A stretch of 44,004 bases of DNA. Origin: Gammaproteobacteria bacterium. GTDB taxonomy: Bacteria; Pseudomonadota; Gammaproteobacteria; SZUA-152. The notes beneath the pieces were generated by a model that worked only from the letters and a program-made list of their open reading frames with translations, searched no databases and was not told the DNA's origin. The stretch covers positions 1 through 44,004 of the forward strand of contig DRKQ01000067.1 of assembly GCA_011051685.1 (NCBI GenBank). Direction: 5' to 3'. A program made the translations under genes and the position numbers. This document shows positions 8,065-17,072 of this stretch, piece after piece; positions within the stretch are counted from its first letter, which is position 1; each line of letters begins with the position of its first letter.

Positions 8065-8467
8065 GTATCGCATCGGCGACATCGGCAAGCTCCTGGGCCT
8101 GAGTGCAGACACCCTGCGCTATTACGAAAAATTCGGCCTGTTGAAAAACATTGGCCGCACGCCATCGGGAATCCGTGTCTATAGTGACAAGGACATTTCC
8201 ACCCTCAAATTCATTCTGCGCGCGCAAAAGATGAACTTTAGTCTGGCGGAGATCAAGGATCTGTTACAGATGCGCGAAGACCCGCACCATGCCCGCAGCG
8301 AGGTGCGTGAACTGAGTCATCGCAAGCTGGCAGAGATTGAAACCCACCTGCAGGATCTCACCACCCTGCGCAATGAACTCACCCTGCTGGTCAACCTGTG
8401 CACAGGCAGCGAAGACGGCTGCCCGATTATCGAGGGGATCGAGAATAATCCAGCGCAGGAAAAATAA
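8057..8467 (+). CDS. MerR-family metal-responsive regulator
   Basis: This 136-residue protein has an N-terminal winged helix (IGKLLGLSADTLRYYEKFGLL) and a dimerising coiled coil. Its C-terminal metal loop is LCTGSEDGCPII, with Cys115 and Cys122 spaced much as in CueR and the ZntR group. The position matching the metal-selective Ser77/Cys79 appears to be Arg80 in a DPHHARSEV stretch, so selectivity cannot be read from it. Being last in the operon, it probably autoregulates through the dyads at 1804 and 1907. The metal is uncertain. Confidence 0.85.
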   Translation: MSEYRIGDIGKLLGLSADTLRYYEKFGLLKNIGRTPSGIRVYSDKDISTLKFILRAQKMNFSLAEIKDLLQMREDPHHARSEVRELSHRKLAEIETHLQDLTTLRNELTLLVNLCTGSEDGCPIIEGIENNPAQEK

Positions 8468-8500
8468 GGGCTTTATACCTGAAAGGGCTCAATCACGGGC

Positions 8501-9115
8501 TCAACCCTCGTTCGCCATATTCCGCCTTTCCTGACCGGCATCCTTGATGATGTGCAGGCCGCCGCGCACCACTACCACGGTGATGATCAGGCCGATGATC
8601 AGGTCGGGCCAGCGCGTGTCCAGGGTCAACACCAGCAGGCCGCTGATGATCACTCCCAGATTGGCGATGACATCGTTCTTGGAAAATATCCAGCTGGCCC
8701 GCATATGTACTTCTCCCTCACGATGTTTGTGAATCAACACCAGGCAAATACTGTTGGCCACCAGGGCAATGGCGCCAACAATCAACATGAAACCCGGCTC
8801 CGGCTCACTGCCCAATAGCGCGCGGCGGATAATATCGGCCAGGACGCCGAGGCCCAGCAGAATCTGCAACAGGCCACTGATGTGTGCTGCCCTGGCCTTC
8901 ACGCCCATGGTCTTGCCCACGGCGTACAGGCCTATGGCATAGACCGAGGCGTCCGCCAGCATGTCCAGGGAATCGGCGATCAGCGCCGTGGAATCCGCCA
9001 GCACACCGGCAATGATCTCCGCAATGAACATGGCACCATTGATCAGCAGCAGGATGATCAGCGTCTTTGCCTGTTCCTTATCCGTAATTTCGATCTCGCA
9101 ACCACAATCAGACAT
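8501..9115 (-). CDS. Short CDF-type cation transporter
   Basis: This 204-residue protein starts at 9115 (MSDCGCEIEI), since that ATG overlaps the upstream stop by one base. It has six membrane helices and no long cytoplasmic C-terminal domain, matching the compact 'cation transporter' branch of cation diffusion facilitators. Metal-site residues are IADSLDMLAD in helix 2 and SKNDVIANLG in helix 5. The Cys-rich N-terminus (CGC) may pick up metal. It is coupled to the full-length CDF upstream and converges with the MerR gene. Confidence 0.75.
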   Translation of the reverse strand: MSDCGCEIEITDKEQAKTLIILLLINGAMFIAEIIAGVLADSTALIADSLDMLADASVYAIGLYAVGKTMGVKARAAHISGLLQILLGLGVLADIIRRALLGSEPEPGFMLIVGAIALVANSICLVLIHKHREGEVHMRASWIFSKNDVIANLGVIISGLLVLTLDTRWPDLIIGLIITVVVVRGGLHIIKDAGQERRNMANEG

Positions 9116-9999
9116 CAGGAAACATCCTCGCCACAATGGTTTGTTTCAAATTCCAGGGTTGAATGGCCGATGCCGAACTTCTCGAGTTCGTGCTTGATGG
9201 CCGTCTTGATGGTTTCGGTGTTGGCAAAGTCGTCGATAATCACATGGGCCTCCAGGGCATTCTGGTGTTCATCCAGTTGCCAGATGTGCACATGATGCAC
9301 ATTGCTCACGCCGTCCACAGCCTGCATGGCCCGGATCACCTCTTCCACCGTAAGATTCTCCGGCGTGCCCTGCATCAGGATATGAATGGTCGTTGGCAGC
9401 AGGGTGGCCGCCTGATACAGCACATAACCGGCAATGGCCAGGGTCATCACCGTATCGGTCCAGTACCAGCCATAGAGCAGAATCAGGCTGCCGGCAATGA
9501 CCACGCCTACCGAGGCCAGGGCATCGGAGACATTGTGCAAAAAAGCAGCGCGAATGTTCACGCTATCCTTGGACATGCTATAGGTCAGGGCTGCCGTGCC
9601 CACATCCACCGCCAGAGCCACGGTGGCCACCCAAACCACGGTCCAACCCTCGATTTCCTGAGGCGTGTATAGGCGCCATAGTGCCTCGTACACCAGATAG
9701 ATGCCAATGATCACCAGAGTCACCAGATTGATCAGGGCGGCAATCACCTCTGCCCGCTTGTAGCCGAAGGTCTTGAAGGCATCCGGCGGCTGGCGGCCGA
9801 TCCTGCGAGCCACCCAGGCGATGAGCAGGGAACTGGCATCACTGAAATTGTGCAGGGCATCGGCAATGAGCGACAGGCTGCTGGAGACAATGCCGCCAAT
9901 CACCTGCACCACGGTCAGCAGCATGTTGATGGCAATGGCCACCAGCAAGCGCCGGTCGCCCATGGCCTCAACATCGTGATGTGTATGCTCGTGGCTCAC
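9115..9999 (-). CDS. CDF-family zinc/cadmium/cobalt efflux protein
   Basis: This 294-residue CzcD/ZitB-like exporter moves divalent cations from the cytoplasm in exchange for protons. The His-rich start is SHEHTHHD. Helix 2 carries ADALHNFSDA and helix 5 carries FLHNVSDALASVG, the HxxxD pairs of the zinc site. A cytoplasmic alpha-beta domain with HHVHIWQLDEH follows. I chose the GTG at 9999 because a longer reading to 10134 runs through the palindromic repeat and promoter-like DNA. It lies downstream of the czc RND genes. Confidence 0.85.
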   Translation of the reverse strand: MSHEHTHHDVEAMGDRRLLVAIAINMLLTVVQVIGGIVSSSLSLIADALHNFSDASSLLIAWVARRIGRQPPDAFKTFGYKRAEVIAALINLVTLVIIGIYLVYEALWRLYTPQEIEGWTVVWVATVALAVDVGTAALTYSMSKDSVNIRAAFLHNVSDALASVGVVIAGSLILLYGWYWTDTVMTLAIAGYVLYQAATLLPTTIHILMQGTPENLTVEEVIRAMQAVDGVSNVHHVHIWQLDEHQNALEAHVIIDDFANTETIKTAIKHELEKFGIGHSTLEFETNHCGEDVS

Positions 10000-10014
10000 G
10001 ATTGATTCATCTGA

Positions 10015-10235
10015 AAAAACTTGGACACATATTAACCGTATCAAAATAATTGCTACAGAGCTCATTCCCCCGTGTGGGAGCGCCTTTCCAGGCGCGAATC
10101 GCGCCTGAAAAGGCGCTCCCACAGTATTTGGCATTAAATAAGTGCGCTATGGAATTAGCTTGCCTTCACTCACTGCCCCTTCAGGCATTGCCAAGGTGGC
10201 GAGTTAAACCGATTTTGAGACGCTTAATAAGTATC
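10015..10235 (-). repeat. Dispersed intergenic repeat, copy B (inverted)
   Basis: The core at 10073-10123 is a near-perfect palindrome (GGGAGCGCCTTTCCAGGCGC, spacer, then its complement). Read on the minus strand it shares a flank with copy A (TGTAGCAATTATTTTG). It shares a long stretch with the right-end copy, including GTCTCAAAATCGGTTTAA, CAGTGAGTGAAGGCAAG and CATAGCGCACTTAT. It occupies most of the 353-base gap between the CDF gene and the czcA-like gene. The remainder (10236-10352) includes GTCATCCCGGC, also seen at 25753, and no gene. Confidence 0.75.
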
Positions 10236-10352
10236 AATATCCGTCATCCCGGCAAATTTGAAGCTAATGGAGCAACATCCGCGATAACGATGACAAACAT
10301 GTTATCGCTCGATCATCCCTTGTTGTGTCCTCACGCGCAAGCATGAAAGATT

Positions 10353-13300
10353 TCATGATTCCACTTCTTCATAATGTGCCCGGGAAAAGAAGCCGTACAA
10401 GGCCGGGATGACAAACAACGTCAGCAATGTTGATGACACCAAGCCCCCCACCACTACGGTGGCCAGCGGTCGCTGTACCTCGGATCCCACTCCCGTGGAA
10501 AGCAACATGGGGATCAGCCCCAGGGCTGCGATGGAGGCGGTCATCAACACCGGGCGCAGGCGGGACAGGGCGCCACCGAATACTGCCTCCTCTGGCGCCA
10601 TGCCACTTTCACGACGCTGATTGATGGCGTTGACCATCACCACGCCATTGAGTACCGCCACGCCAAACAGGGCAATAAAGCCAATAGAACCTGGCACCGA
10701 CAGATATTGCCCCGACAAATACAGGGCCGCGATGCCACCAATGAGCGCCAGCGGCACATTGAGCATGATCAACAGCGCCTGGCCCACGGAATTGAAGGCA
10801 AAATAGAGCAATAGGAAAATCAGCCCCAGGGACAGCGGCACCACGATCATCAGCTTGGCCTGAGCGCGTTGCTGATTCTCGAACTGACCGCCAAACACCA
10901 CGGTATATCCGGGGGGCAAGTCCACTTCACTATCGATGCGTTGCTGTAACTCCGCCACCAGGCCACCCATGTCACGACCTTCCACATTGGCCTGGATTAC
11001 CACACGACGCTGCACATCGTCACGCCGGATCTGCGGTGGGCCGGATTCGATGGCCACCTGGGCCACATCGCCCAGTTTTACCCAGGCGCCATTGGGCGCC
11101 TGAAGGATCAGGTTGCGAATCGCCTCCACATTGTTGCGGTGGTTTTTTGCCAGACGCACATAGATGTCGTAACGCTCGTTACCATTGATCACCTGTCCGG
11201 CCTCACGTCCTCCGATGGCATCACTCACCAGGTCCATCACCTGTGCCACGGGGATACCATAGCGTGCCAGTACATCCCTGTCCGGGCGTACGGCCAGCTG
11301 CGCCTCGCCGCCGATCTGCTCCATTCCCACGCCACGGGTACCATCCACCTTGCGCACCAGGGCCTCGATGGCCTTGCCGGATTTGGTCAACTGGGCGAGG
11401 TCGGGGCCAAACAGCTTGATGGCCAGTTGTGCCTTCACACCGGAGAGTAGTTCATCCACACGCGTGGCAATGGGCTGCGAGAATGAGAACAACAATCCGG
11501 GGTGGCGGGACATTTTCTCTTCCATCAATGCCTGTAGGGATTTGCGGTCCTTTGCCGAGGTCCATTCCGAGACCGGCTTCATGCCCACGAAGATTTCCAC
11601 GTTGGATACCGGCTCGGGATCTCCCCCGATCTCGGCGCGCCCCACCCGGCTGGACACATACAGCACCTCGGGAAAAGTCATCAACTGCTGTTCCAGTTTT
11701 TGCGCTACTTCCAACGAGGTATCCAGACTGGCCGAAGGCGCCAGGGTGACACGGATATTCAAGGTGCCCTCCTCCAGTTCAGGCACAAATTCCGTACCCA
11801 GCAGGGGCACCAGCGCCAGGGAACCCACGAACAATGCCAGGGCGGTGCCCACCACCAGACGGCGTGTCTTCAGGGCCGCCTTCAGTAAGCGCCGGTAGAG
11901 CCTGTCCAGCGGCTTCATGACGAAGCTTTCTTTTTCCCGCACGCCGCGCTTGAACAAATAGGTGGCCAACGCAGGCACCACCACCAGGGCCACCAGCAAC
12001 GATGCCAGCATCGCCAGGACGATGGAAATGGCCATGGGCTGAAACAGCTTACCCTCCACGCCCTCTAACGCAAACAAGGGGGCAAAGACGATGATGATGA
12101 TAAACACCGCGAAGAACACCGGTCGTCCCACTTCCCTGGCCGATTCCTGAATGCGCAGCGCGATGCCATGGTCATCACTGGCAGCGTCGTAGGGGTGCTT
12201 GTCGCCGGGCGCCAGTTCCTGTTGGGCATGTTTGTGATGCAATCGGTCCGGTTTACTCAGATGGGTGAAGATGTGTTCCATCATCACCACTGAGCCATCC
12301 ACCATCATGCCGATGGCAATGGTCAGTCCTCCCAGCGACATCAGGTTGGCCGACACGCCCCATTGCGCCATCACCATTAGCGCCAGCAGGATGGAAATGG
12401 GTACCGAGATCAGCACCAGGAAGGTGGCGCGAACATTGAGCAGAAACAACATGAGAATAATCACGATCAACACAAAGGCTTCCAACAGCGCCGTGCTCAC
12501 TGTATTCACCGCTTTGTCCACCAGATCGGATTGATCGTACACCGGCTCGATGGTCACCCCTTCGGGCAAGGCCATTTGAATGGCCGGCAGACGTTCCTTG
12601 ATGCCGTCGATGGTGGCCTTGGTATTGGCACCCATGCGTTTGAGCACCACACCGGCCACGACTTCTCCCAGTGATTCCGGCTTGCCACTGGCATCACGCC
12701 GGGTCATGGTCACCGCACCTTGACGAATCTCCGGGCCAAAGGCCACGGTGGCCACATTGCTGACCCGTACTGGTACGCCATCCACATCCTTCAAGGGAAT
12801 GTTGCCGATATCACGCAGACCATCTTCACCACTGCGCAACCAACCCACGCCACGGATGATCAACTGTTCCTCGCCGCGATCCAGATACCAGCCACCGGCA
12901 TTGCGGTTATTAGCCTCGATGGCCTCGGCCACATCGTCGGATGTCAACTTGTAGGCCAGCAGACGCTGTGGATCCAGTTGTACCTGGTACTGGCGCACTT
13001 CACCACCAAAGGAGAGTACGTCGGTGACGCCGCCCACGGGCATCAACAGCAACTTGACCACCCAGTCATTCAGACTGCGCAGGGCAATGGCGTCATATTT
13101 CGAATGATCCTCAGCCAGCAGGATGTACTGGAACACCTGACCCAGACCGGAGGTATTGGGCCCCATGCCCGGTGTGCCGATGCCTTCGGGAATCTGTTCC
13201 TTGGCTGCCTGCAGGCGCTCAAAAACCAGTTGCCGGGCGAAATAGATGTCCGTGCCCTCCTTGAATACAACGGTGACCACGGACAGACCGGTCTTGGAAA

Positions 13301-13553
13301 TGGAGCGCACTTCTTCCACATCGGGCAAGGCATACATCACCGCCTCGATGGGAAAGGTGATCAACTGTTCCACTTCCTCCGCCGCCAGACCCTGGGCCTC
13401 GGTATTGATTTGCACCTGTACATTGGTGACGTCCGGAAAGGCGTCCAGATTCAGTTTGGGCAGCACCATGGCGCCACCCACCAGGGTGGCCAGCAGTGCC
13501 AGTACCACCAACAGGCGGTTTTCAACCCCAAGGTCGATGAGTTTATTCAACAT
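10353..13553 (-). CDS. CzcA-like heavy-metal RND efflux pump
   Basis: This 1066-residue inner-membrane proton antiporter of the HME-RND family is the pump of a tripartite complex. The N-terminal NLDAFPDVTNVQVQI matches CzcA/CusA. Two periplasmic porter domains alternate with twelve helices. The helix-4 motif is IAIGMMVDGSVVMMEH; the usual ending is VEN, so the final His is a deviation. The motif places it with divalent-type or broad HME pumps rather than CusA. A roughly 35-residue insert (HHKHAQQEL region) follows helix 4. It is last in czcCBA, 15 bases after the adaptor gene. Likely Zn/Cd/Co/Ni export. Confidence 0.9.
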   Translation of the reverse strand: MLNKLIDLGVENRLLVVLALLATLVGGAMVLPKLNLDAFPDVTNVQVQINTEAQGLAAEEVEQLITFPIEAVMYALPDVEEVRSISKTGLSVVTVVFKEGTDIYFARQLVFERLQAAKEQIPEGIGTPGMGPNTSGLGQVFQYILLAEDHSKYDAIALRSLNDWVVKLLLMPVGGVTDVLSFGGEVRQYQVQLDPQRLLAYKLTSDDVAEAIEANNRNAGGWYLDRGEEQLIIRGVGWLRSGEDGLRDIGNIPLKDVDGVPVRVSNVATVAFGPEIRQGAVTMTRRDASGKPESLGEVVAGVVLKRMGANTKATIDGIKERLPAIQMALPEGVTIEPVYDQSDLVDKAVNTVSTALLEAFVLIVIILMLFLLNVRATFLVLISVPISILLALMVMAQWGVSANLMSLGGLTIAIGMMVDGSVVMMEHIFTHLSKPDRLHHKHAQQELAPGDKHPYDAASDDHGIALRIQESAREVGRPVFFAVFIIIIVFAPLFALEGVEGKLFQPMAISIVLAMLASLLVALVVVPALATYLFKRGVREKESFVMKPLDRLYRRLLKAALKTRRLVVGTALALFVGSLALVPLLGTEFVPELEEGTLNIRVTLAPSASLDTSLEVAQKLEQQLMTFPEVLYVSSRVGRAEIGGDPEPVSNVEIFVGMKPVSEWTSAKDRKSLQALMEEKMSRHPGLLFSFSQPIATRVDELLSGVKAQLAIKLFGPDLAQLTKSGKAIEALVRKVDGTRGVGMEQIGGEAQLAVRPDRDVLARYGIPVAQVMDLVSDAIGGREAGQVINGNERYDIYVRLAKNHRNNVEAIRNLILQAPNGAWVKLGDVAQVAIESGPPQIRRDDVQRRVVIQANVEGRDMGGLVAELQQRIDSEVDLPPGYTVVFGGQFENQQRAQAKLMIVVPLSLGLIFLLLYFAFNSVGQALLIMLNVPLALIGGIAALYLSGQYLSVPGSIGFIALFGVAVLNGVVMVNAINQRRESGMAPEEAVFGGALSRLRPVLMTASIAALGLIPMLLSTGVGSEVQRPLATVVVGGLVSSTLLTLFVIPALYGFFSRAHYEEVES

Positions 13554-13567
13554 GGCTCATCTCCCTA

Positions 13568-14860
13568 TTAATGGTTATGTACTTCAAAACCGCTCTTGGC
13601 GATTTCGGATTGCACAAAGAAGGCGCCCTTGCTGACAATGGTGGTGCCTTCATCGATACCCTCGATGAGCAGGCGATTGCCCACAGTCTGCAACACCTCC
13701 ACTTCCCTGGGCTCGAAGCGTCCAGGTGCAACTTCCACAAACAATTGCCAGTCACCATCGGCGGAACGCATCACCGAACCCAGGGGTACTACGATGCCTT
13801 TCTGCTGCTGTTTTCCTTCGATGACCACGGAAACGAATTGGCCGGGATGCAGAAGGTCATCGGGATTCGCCACTTCCACATGCACCGCCAGTGTACGGGT
13901 GGTTTCATCCAGGGTATGACGGGCCTGGGTGACCTTGCCCGAGATCCAGCGTTCGCCCACTTGCACGTGCGCGTCTGCGCCCAGTGCGATGTTGGCAGCA
14001 TCTTCCGGAGTCAGGCGCGCCTCGACCCAGAGAGTGGATTCATCACTGATCTCGAACAACACACGTCCCGGCTCGATGATCTCACCAACGATAAAGTTAT
14101 CACTGATAACAGTGCCCTTTTGTGCCGCCAGCAGGGCAAATCGGCCTGTGGCCTTGCGCGCATCCCCGGTCTTCAACAAGGCATCGATGTGTGCCGGCGT
14201 CATGCCATAGGCACGTACCTTGGCGTAGGCTTGCTGATAGGCAATCTCTGCCGTGATGTAGCGTTTTTCAGACACCACCTTGCGGCCAAGTTTTTTCACC
14301 CGTCGTAATTCCACCGCCGCTCCCAGTAGATCACCCTGTGCCTCGGCCATCTCCACACTCGAAAGTGTGACCAGCACCTGTCCCTTGTTCACGTGATCCC
14401 CAAGTACAACATGGCGCTTGATTACCTGTGCAGGAATACGCGGTGTCACCTTGGTGGTGTGGTATGCATTGAGCACCACCTCGCCCGGTGCCGTGATGGC
14501 TTTGCCCAATATCTGGCGCTTTACCACCATGGTTTCGATGCCAGCCATACGTTGCTGTTCCACGCTCAGTTCAGCATCTGCAGCGGCTTCACCATGGCCA
14601 TGTCCCTCCTCTGCGTGTCCACCATGACCTTCTTCGTTATTATGGCCTGCTTCGTTATTATGGCCTGCTTCGTCGTGGCCATCCTCATCATGATCCTGCG
14701 CTTTCTCATCATGTTCATGAGGGGTGCTCTCGCTGCCTTGACTTTTTGTTTCGTGATCATGGCCTTGTTCTTCGGCAAACACACTGACAGGGCTGCTCAA
14801 ACTCAAACCCAGCAAAAGACAGGCCGCATATTTCAATACGATTGATGATGAATGTTTCAT
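13568..14860 (-). CDS. CzcB-like periplasmic adaptor with His-rich N-terminus
   Basis: This 430-residue membrane fusion protein links the RND pump to the outer-membrane channel. After the signal peptide (ending VFAEE) a roughly 60-residue His/Glu/Asp-rich stretch contains a tandem EAGHNN repeat and HGHGE, a probable divalent-metal sponge. Lipoyl/barrel-sandwich and beta-barrel domains follow (KVTPRIPAQVIKR, VGEIIEPGRVLFEI). The ATG overlaps the CzcC stop. Fits a Zn/Cd/Co adaptor. Confidence 0.9.
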   Translation of the reverse strand: MKHSSSIVLKYAACLLLGLSLSSPVSVFAEEQGHDHETKSQGSESTPHEHDEKAQDHDEDGHDEAGHNNEAGHNNEEGHGGHAEEGHGHGEAAADAELSVEQQRMAGIETMVVKRQILGKAITAPGEVVLNAYHTTKVTPRIPAQVIKRHVVLGDHVNKGQVLVTLSSVEMAEAQGDLLGAAVELRRVKKLGRKVVSEKRYITAEIAYQQAYAKVRAYGMTPAHIDALLKTGDARKATGRFALLAAQKGTVISDNFIVGEIIEPGRVLFEISDESTLWVEARLTPEDAANIALGADAHVQVGERWISGKVTQARHTLDETTRTLAVHVEVANPDDLLHPGQFVSVVIEGKQQQKGIVVPLGSVMRSADGDWQLFVEVAPGRFEPREVEVLQTVGNRLLIEGIDEGTTIVSKGAFFVQSEIAKSGFEVHNH

Positions 14861-16152
14861 TTTGATTCTCCAGAATTCGTTTCGATCTCGTCCTGCGCCA
14901 GTCCCAACCAGACCTCTATCAGGTTGGCGGCCGCCAACCAGGCAAATTGTGTGCGCCGGGTTTCTCCCAACAGCTGCGCCGCAGCCTCCTGGGTGTCGAT
15001 GTTTTGTTTGGCCTGAATGAGATAATCGGTGACACTCAATTCCCCGGCCTGCCAGAGCTGATCCAAGAGTTGCATTTGCTTACGCTGCGCCGGTGCACCA
15101 TTTTCTCGCCAACTGCGCCAGGCCTGGCGGGTATTTTCGAAGCGCTGAAATGCTCCCGATAACCGGGCCTGGGCGCGGCGATAGGCATTGCGATAGGCCT
15201 GTTCGGCTGCCAATGCCTCAAAGGATGCCGCACGTGCTTCGGAACTAAAGTTGTTGCGCACGAACAAGGGAATTTCCAGGCTCAGGCCGAACAGGTTTTC
15301 AGTGTCCTCCTTGCCAGCGCGAACCCCCAGAGTAGGATCGATGCTGCCAGCCTTTTTTGCCAGCCGGGTGCGCGCCCGTGCGGCATCCATCTGACTGCGT
15401 AACATGACCAAGGATGGCAGACGTTCAAACATGGCCGTATCTGTATCACTGACCCGAGCCAGGTGTACATCAGGCAATAGAGGCCAGCGCGGCTGTTTCA
15501 GGCCACTCACCGCCTGCAGCGCCACTTCTGCCTCCACCAGCGCGTTTTGAGCGGCGACCTGTGCCATGAGTGCCTCGCTGTAGGCAACCTGTGCCAGGGT
15601 AACGTCCAGCGCCTGTAGATCGCCCGCAGCCTGGCGTTGCCTGGCGGTATCCACCAGGGTCTGCATCAACTTAGTGCGATGCTTCGCCAACGAGAGAGTT
15701 TCCCGGGCAGTGGAAAAGTCCACCAGGGCTTCTAATGTTTCCAGGGTTGTCGCACGCCGGACTTCGTGAAAGTTCGCCTGGGCGGCCTGTTGCTCACGCC
15801 GGGCAATATCCTCCAGGGCGCCCTGTTTGTCACTCCAATCCAGGGTCTGACTGAGACCAATGCTACTAGTGCTGATGTCGGTGCGCTCTGTATCCAGTTC
15901 CAGCGAAGGGTTGTGTAATGGCCTTCCCGCCCCCTCAGTGCGAGCCCGTGCCGCATCTAGCGCCGCCCTTGCTTCCTGTATGGCAGGACTTTCACGCCAC
16001 ACGGCCTGGATAAATGCCGACAATTCTGAATCGATTGTGATGCTGGTCTCAGACGCTAAACGTCCTTGTGATGTGCTGCCACCGGCCATACCGGTAATGG
16101 GCAGAAGCAGGCAGACGCCAACCAGCGTAGGAAAAATACGTGTTAACAACAT
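14857..16152 (-). CDS. CzcC-like TolC-family outer membrane channel
   Basis: This 431-residue protein has a signal peptide (cut near GMAGG) and two TolC-type helical repeats. It forms the trimeric outer-membrane exit duct. Repeat signatures include ARAALDAARARTEGAGRPL and PSLELDTERTDISTS. It is followed by czcB with a 4-base overlap and preceded by a CzcI-like gene. Confidence 0.85.
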   Translation of the reverse strand: MLLTRIFPTLVGVCLLLPITGMAGGSTSQGRLASETSITIDSELSAFIQAVWRESPAIQEARAALDAARARTEGAGRPLHNPSLELDTERTDISTSSIGLSQTLDWSDKQGALEDIARREQQAAQANFHEVRRATTLETLEALVDFSTARETLSLAKHRTKLMQTLVDTARQRQAAGDLQALDVTLAQVAYSEALMAQVAAQNALVEAEVALQAVSGLKQPRWPLLPDVHLARVSDTDTAMFERLPSLVMLRSQMDAARARTRLAKKAGSIDPTLGVRAGKEDTENLFGLSLEIPLFVRNNFSSEARAASFEALAAEQAYRNAYRRAQARLSGAFQRFENTRQAWRSWRENGAPAQRKQMQLLDQLWQAGELSVTDYLIQAKQNIDTQEAAAQLLGETRRTQFAWLAAANLIEVWLGLAQDEIETNSGESK

Positions 16153-16222
16153 GATGATAATCCTTCAAAAATAAATACGAGCCGCCTCTCATGAACGTGG
16201 CAGCAAACACGGTTATGAAGGA

Positions 16223-16612
16223 TCAGGCTATGGGGGGACGCAGCAAAGGAGAAATAAACTGGAAAGGAACGGAGAGGTTATGAACAGACAGGAAATCCTG
16301 TGTAATGCCGACCTTTTTCAGCGGCACATTATAGAAAATGCCTACTAGGTGGGCCGAACCATGACTGCAGTGATCGTCCTGATGTCCGCCACTATTGGAA
16401 GGGCTATCGGAAGGACTATTGGCGTGACCATGCAGTTGGCCGTAATGATTGGCATGGTCTTCAGTATCGCCATGCAGCGCAGTCGCTGCGAGATTGATCA
16501 TCGTTGTTGCGTGGTCGAATTCACCTCCGAGTTCTGGATGTTTATCCCAGGCAAATGCCGATCCCGAACAGAGGTTGGCGAACAACAACAGAAATGTAAT
16601 GATTTTTTTCAT
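16223..16612 (-). CDS. CzcI-like small secreted protein
   Basis: This 129-residue protein (ATG at 16612, not the TTG further up) has a signal peptide ending SAFA/WDK. The middle is rich in His and Asp (HYGQLHGHANS, HQDDHCSHGSAH) with one Cys. The C-terminus is hydrophobic and ends PLLRPPIA. Small secreted proteins of this sort, such as CzcI, precede czcCBA in other bacteria and are thought to modulate it. Its terminal RPP resembles two other small secreted proteins in this window. Confidence 0.65.
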   Translation of the reverse strand: MKKIITFLLLFANLCSGSAFAWDKHPELGGEFDHATTMINLAATALHGDTEDHANHYGQLHGHANSPSDSPSNSGGHQDDHCSHGSAHLVGIFYNVPLKKVGITQDFLSVHNLSVPFQFISPLLRPPIA

Positions 16613-16709
16613 CAATGCCAATTCTCGTGGAAGTGTGGCCTTGCGTCAACCACCCATTCTCCCTGATATCGGCCCTTTGGCCACAAATCTTGATAATTTC
16701 CTCAAAAAA

Positions 16710-17045
16710 TCAACTACCCGGGGTTTCCCCAGGTTTGAATTTGTCGCGCGTCCTTATTCGGTAAAGTTCTTGGACTGGTGATACAGCAATTATGCCATCG
16801 CCCTCCACACCAACATGAGCGGCATCCATGATGGTCTCTACGATCTCATCAACCATCGTATCTTCGGTAAATATCTCCAGTCGGGCATGGGTAACCAGCC
16901 AACTATCGCTGTATAGGTCTGCGTATTCACCATAGCCTTTCACTTTGCTGATACTGAAACCCTGTACACCGATCTCCTGCAACCGTCGCTCAACCTTAGC
17001 ACAGGAGTCGCAGCGAAATATTGCCGTAACTTTTCTGTATGACAT
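16710..17045 (-). CDS. PII-NG type signalling protein
   Basis: This 111-residue protein has the PII ferredoxin-like fold: KVKGYGEY at the T-loop base, a short T-loop (ADLYSDSWL), VEGDGIIAVSPVQ (B-loop region) and YRIRT near the end. An unusual CDSC (Cys12, Cys15) lies in the first loop. The PII-NG group was defined by its genetic linkage to heavy-metal RND genes, which matches this position just after cusA. A strong GGGGAAGG site precedes the ATG. Likely a cytoplasmic trimer; whether it senses nucleotides, metal or both is unknown. Confidence 0.8.
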   Translation of the reverse strand: MSYRKVTAIFRCDSCAKVERRLQEIGVQGFSISKVKGYGEYADLYSDSWLVTHARLEIFTEDTMVDEIVETIMDAAHVGVEGDGIIAVSPVQELYRIRTRDKFKPGETPGS

Positions 17046-17072
17046 AACCTTCCCCTTATATGTATTCTGTAT

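Noticed and set aside
4137-8467. Classical mercury operon
   Set aside because: MerT- and MerP-like genes are present, but no MerA, MerB or canonical MerR arrangement, so mercury cannot be claimed.
10320-10350. CATGAAA...TTTCATG as a terminator of the czc operon
   Set aside because: The loop is only two bases and there is no T-run on the minus strand.
10353-16152. Alternative long opposite-strand frames within czc and cus genes
   Set aside because: They mirror GC-rich coding sequence in other frames, lack ribosome sites and show no domains.
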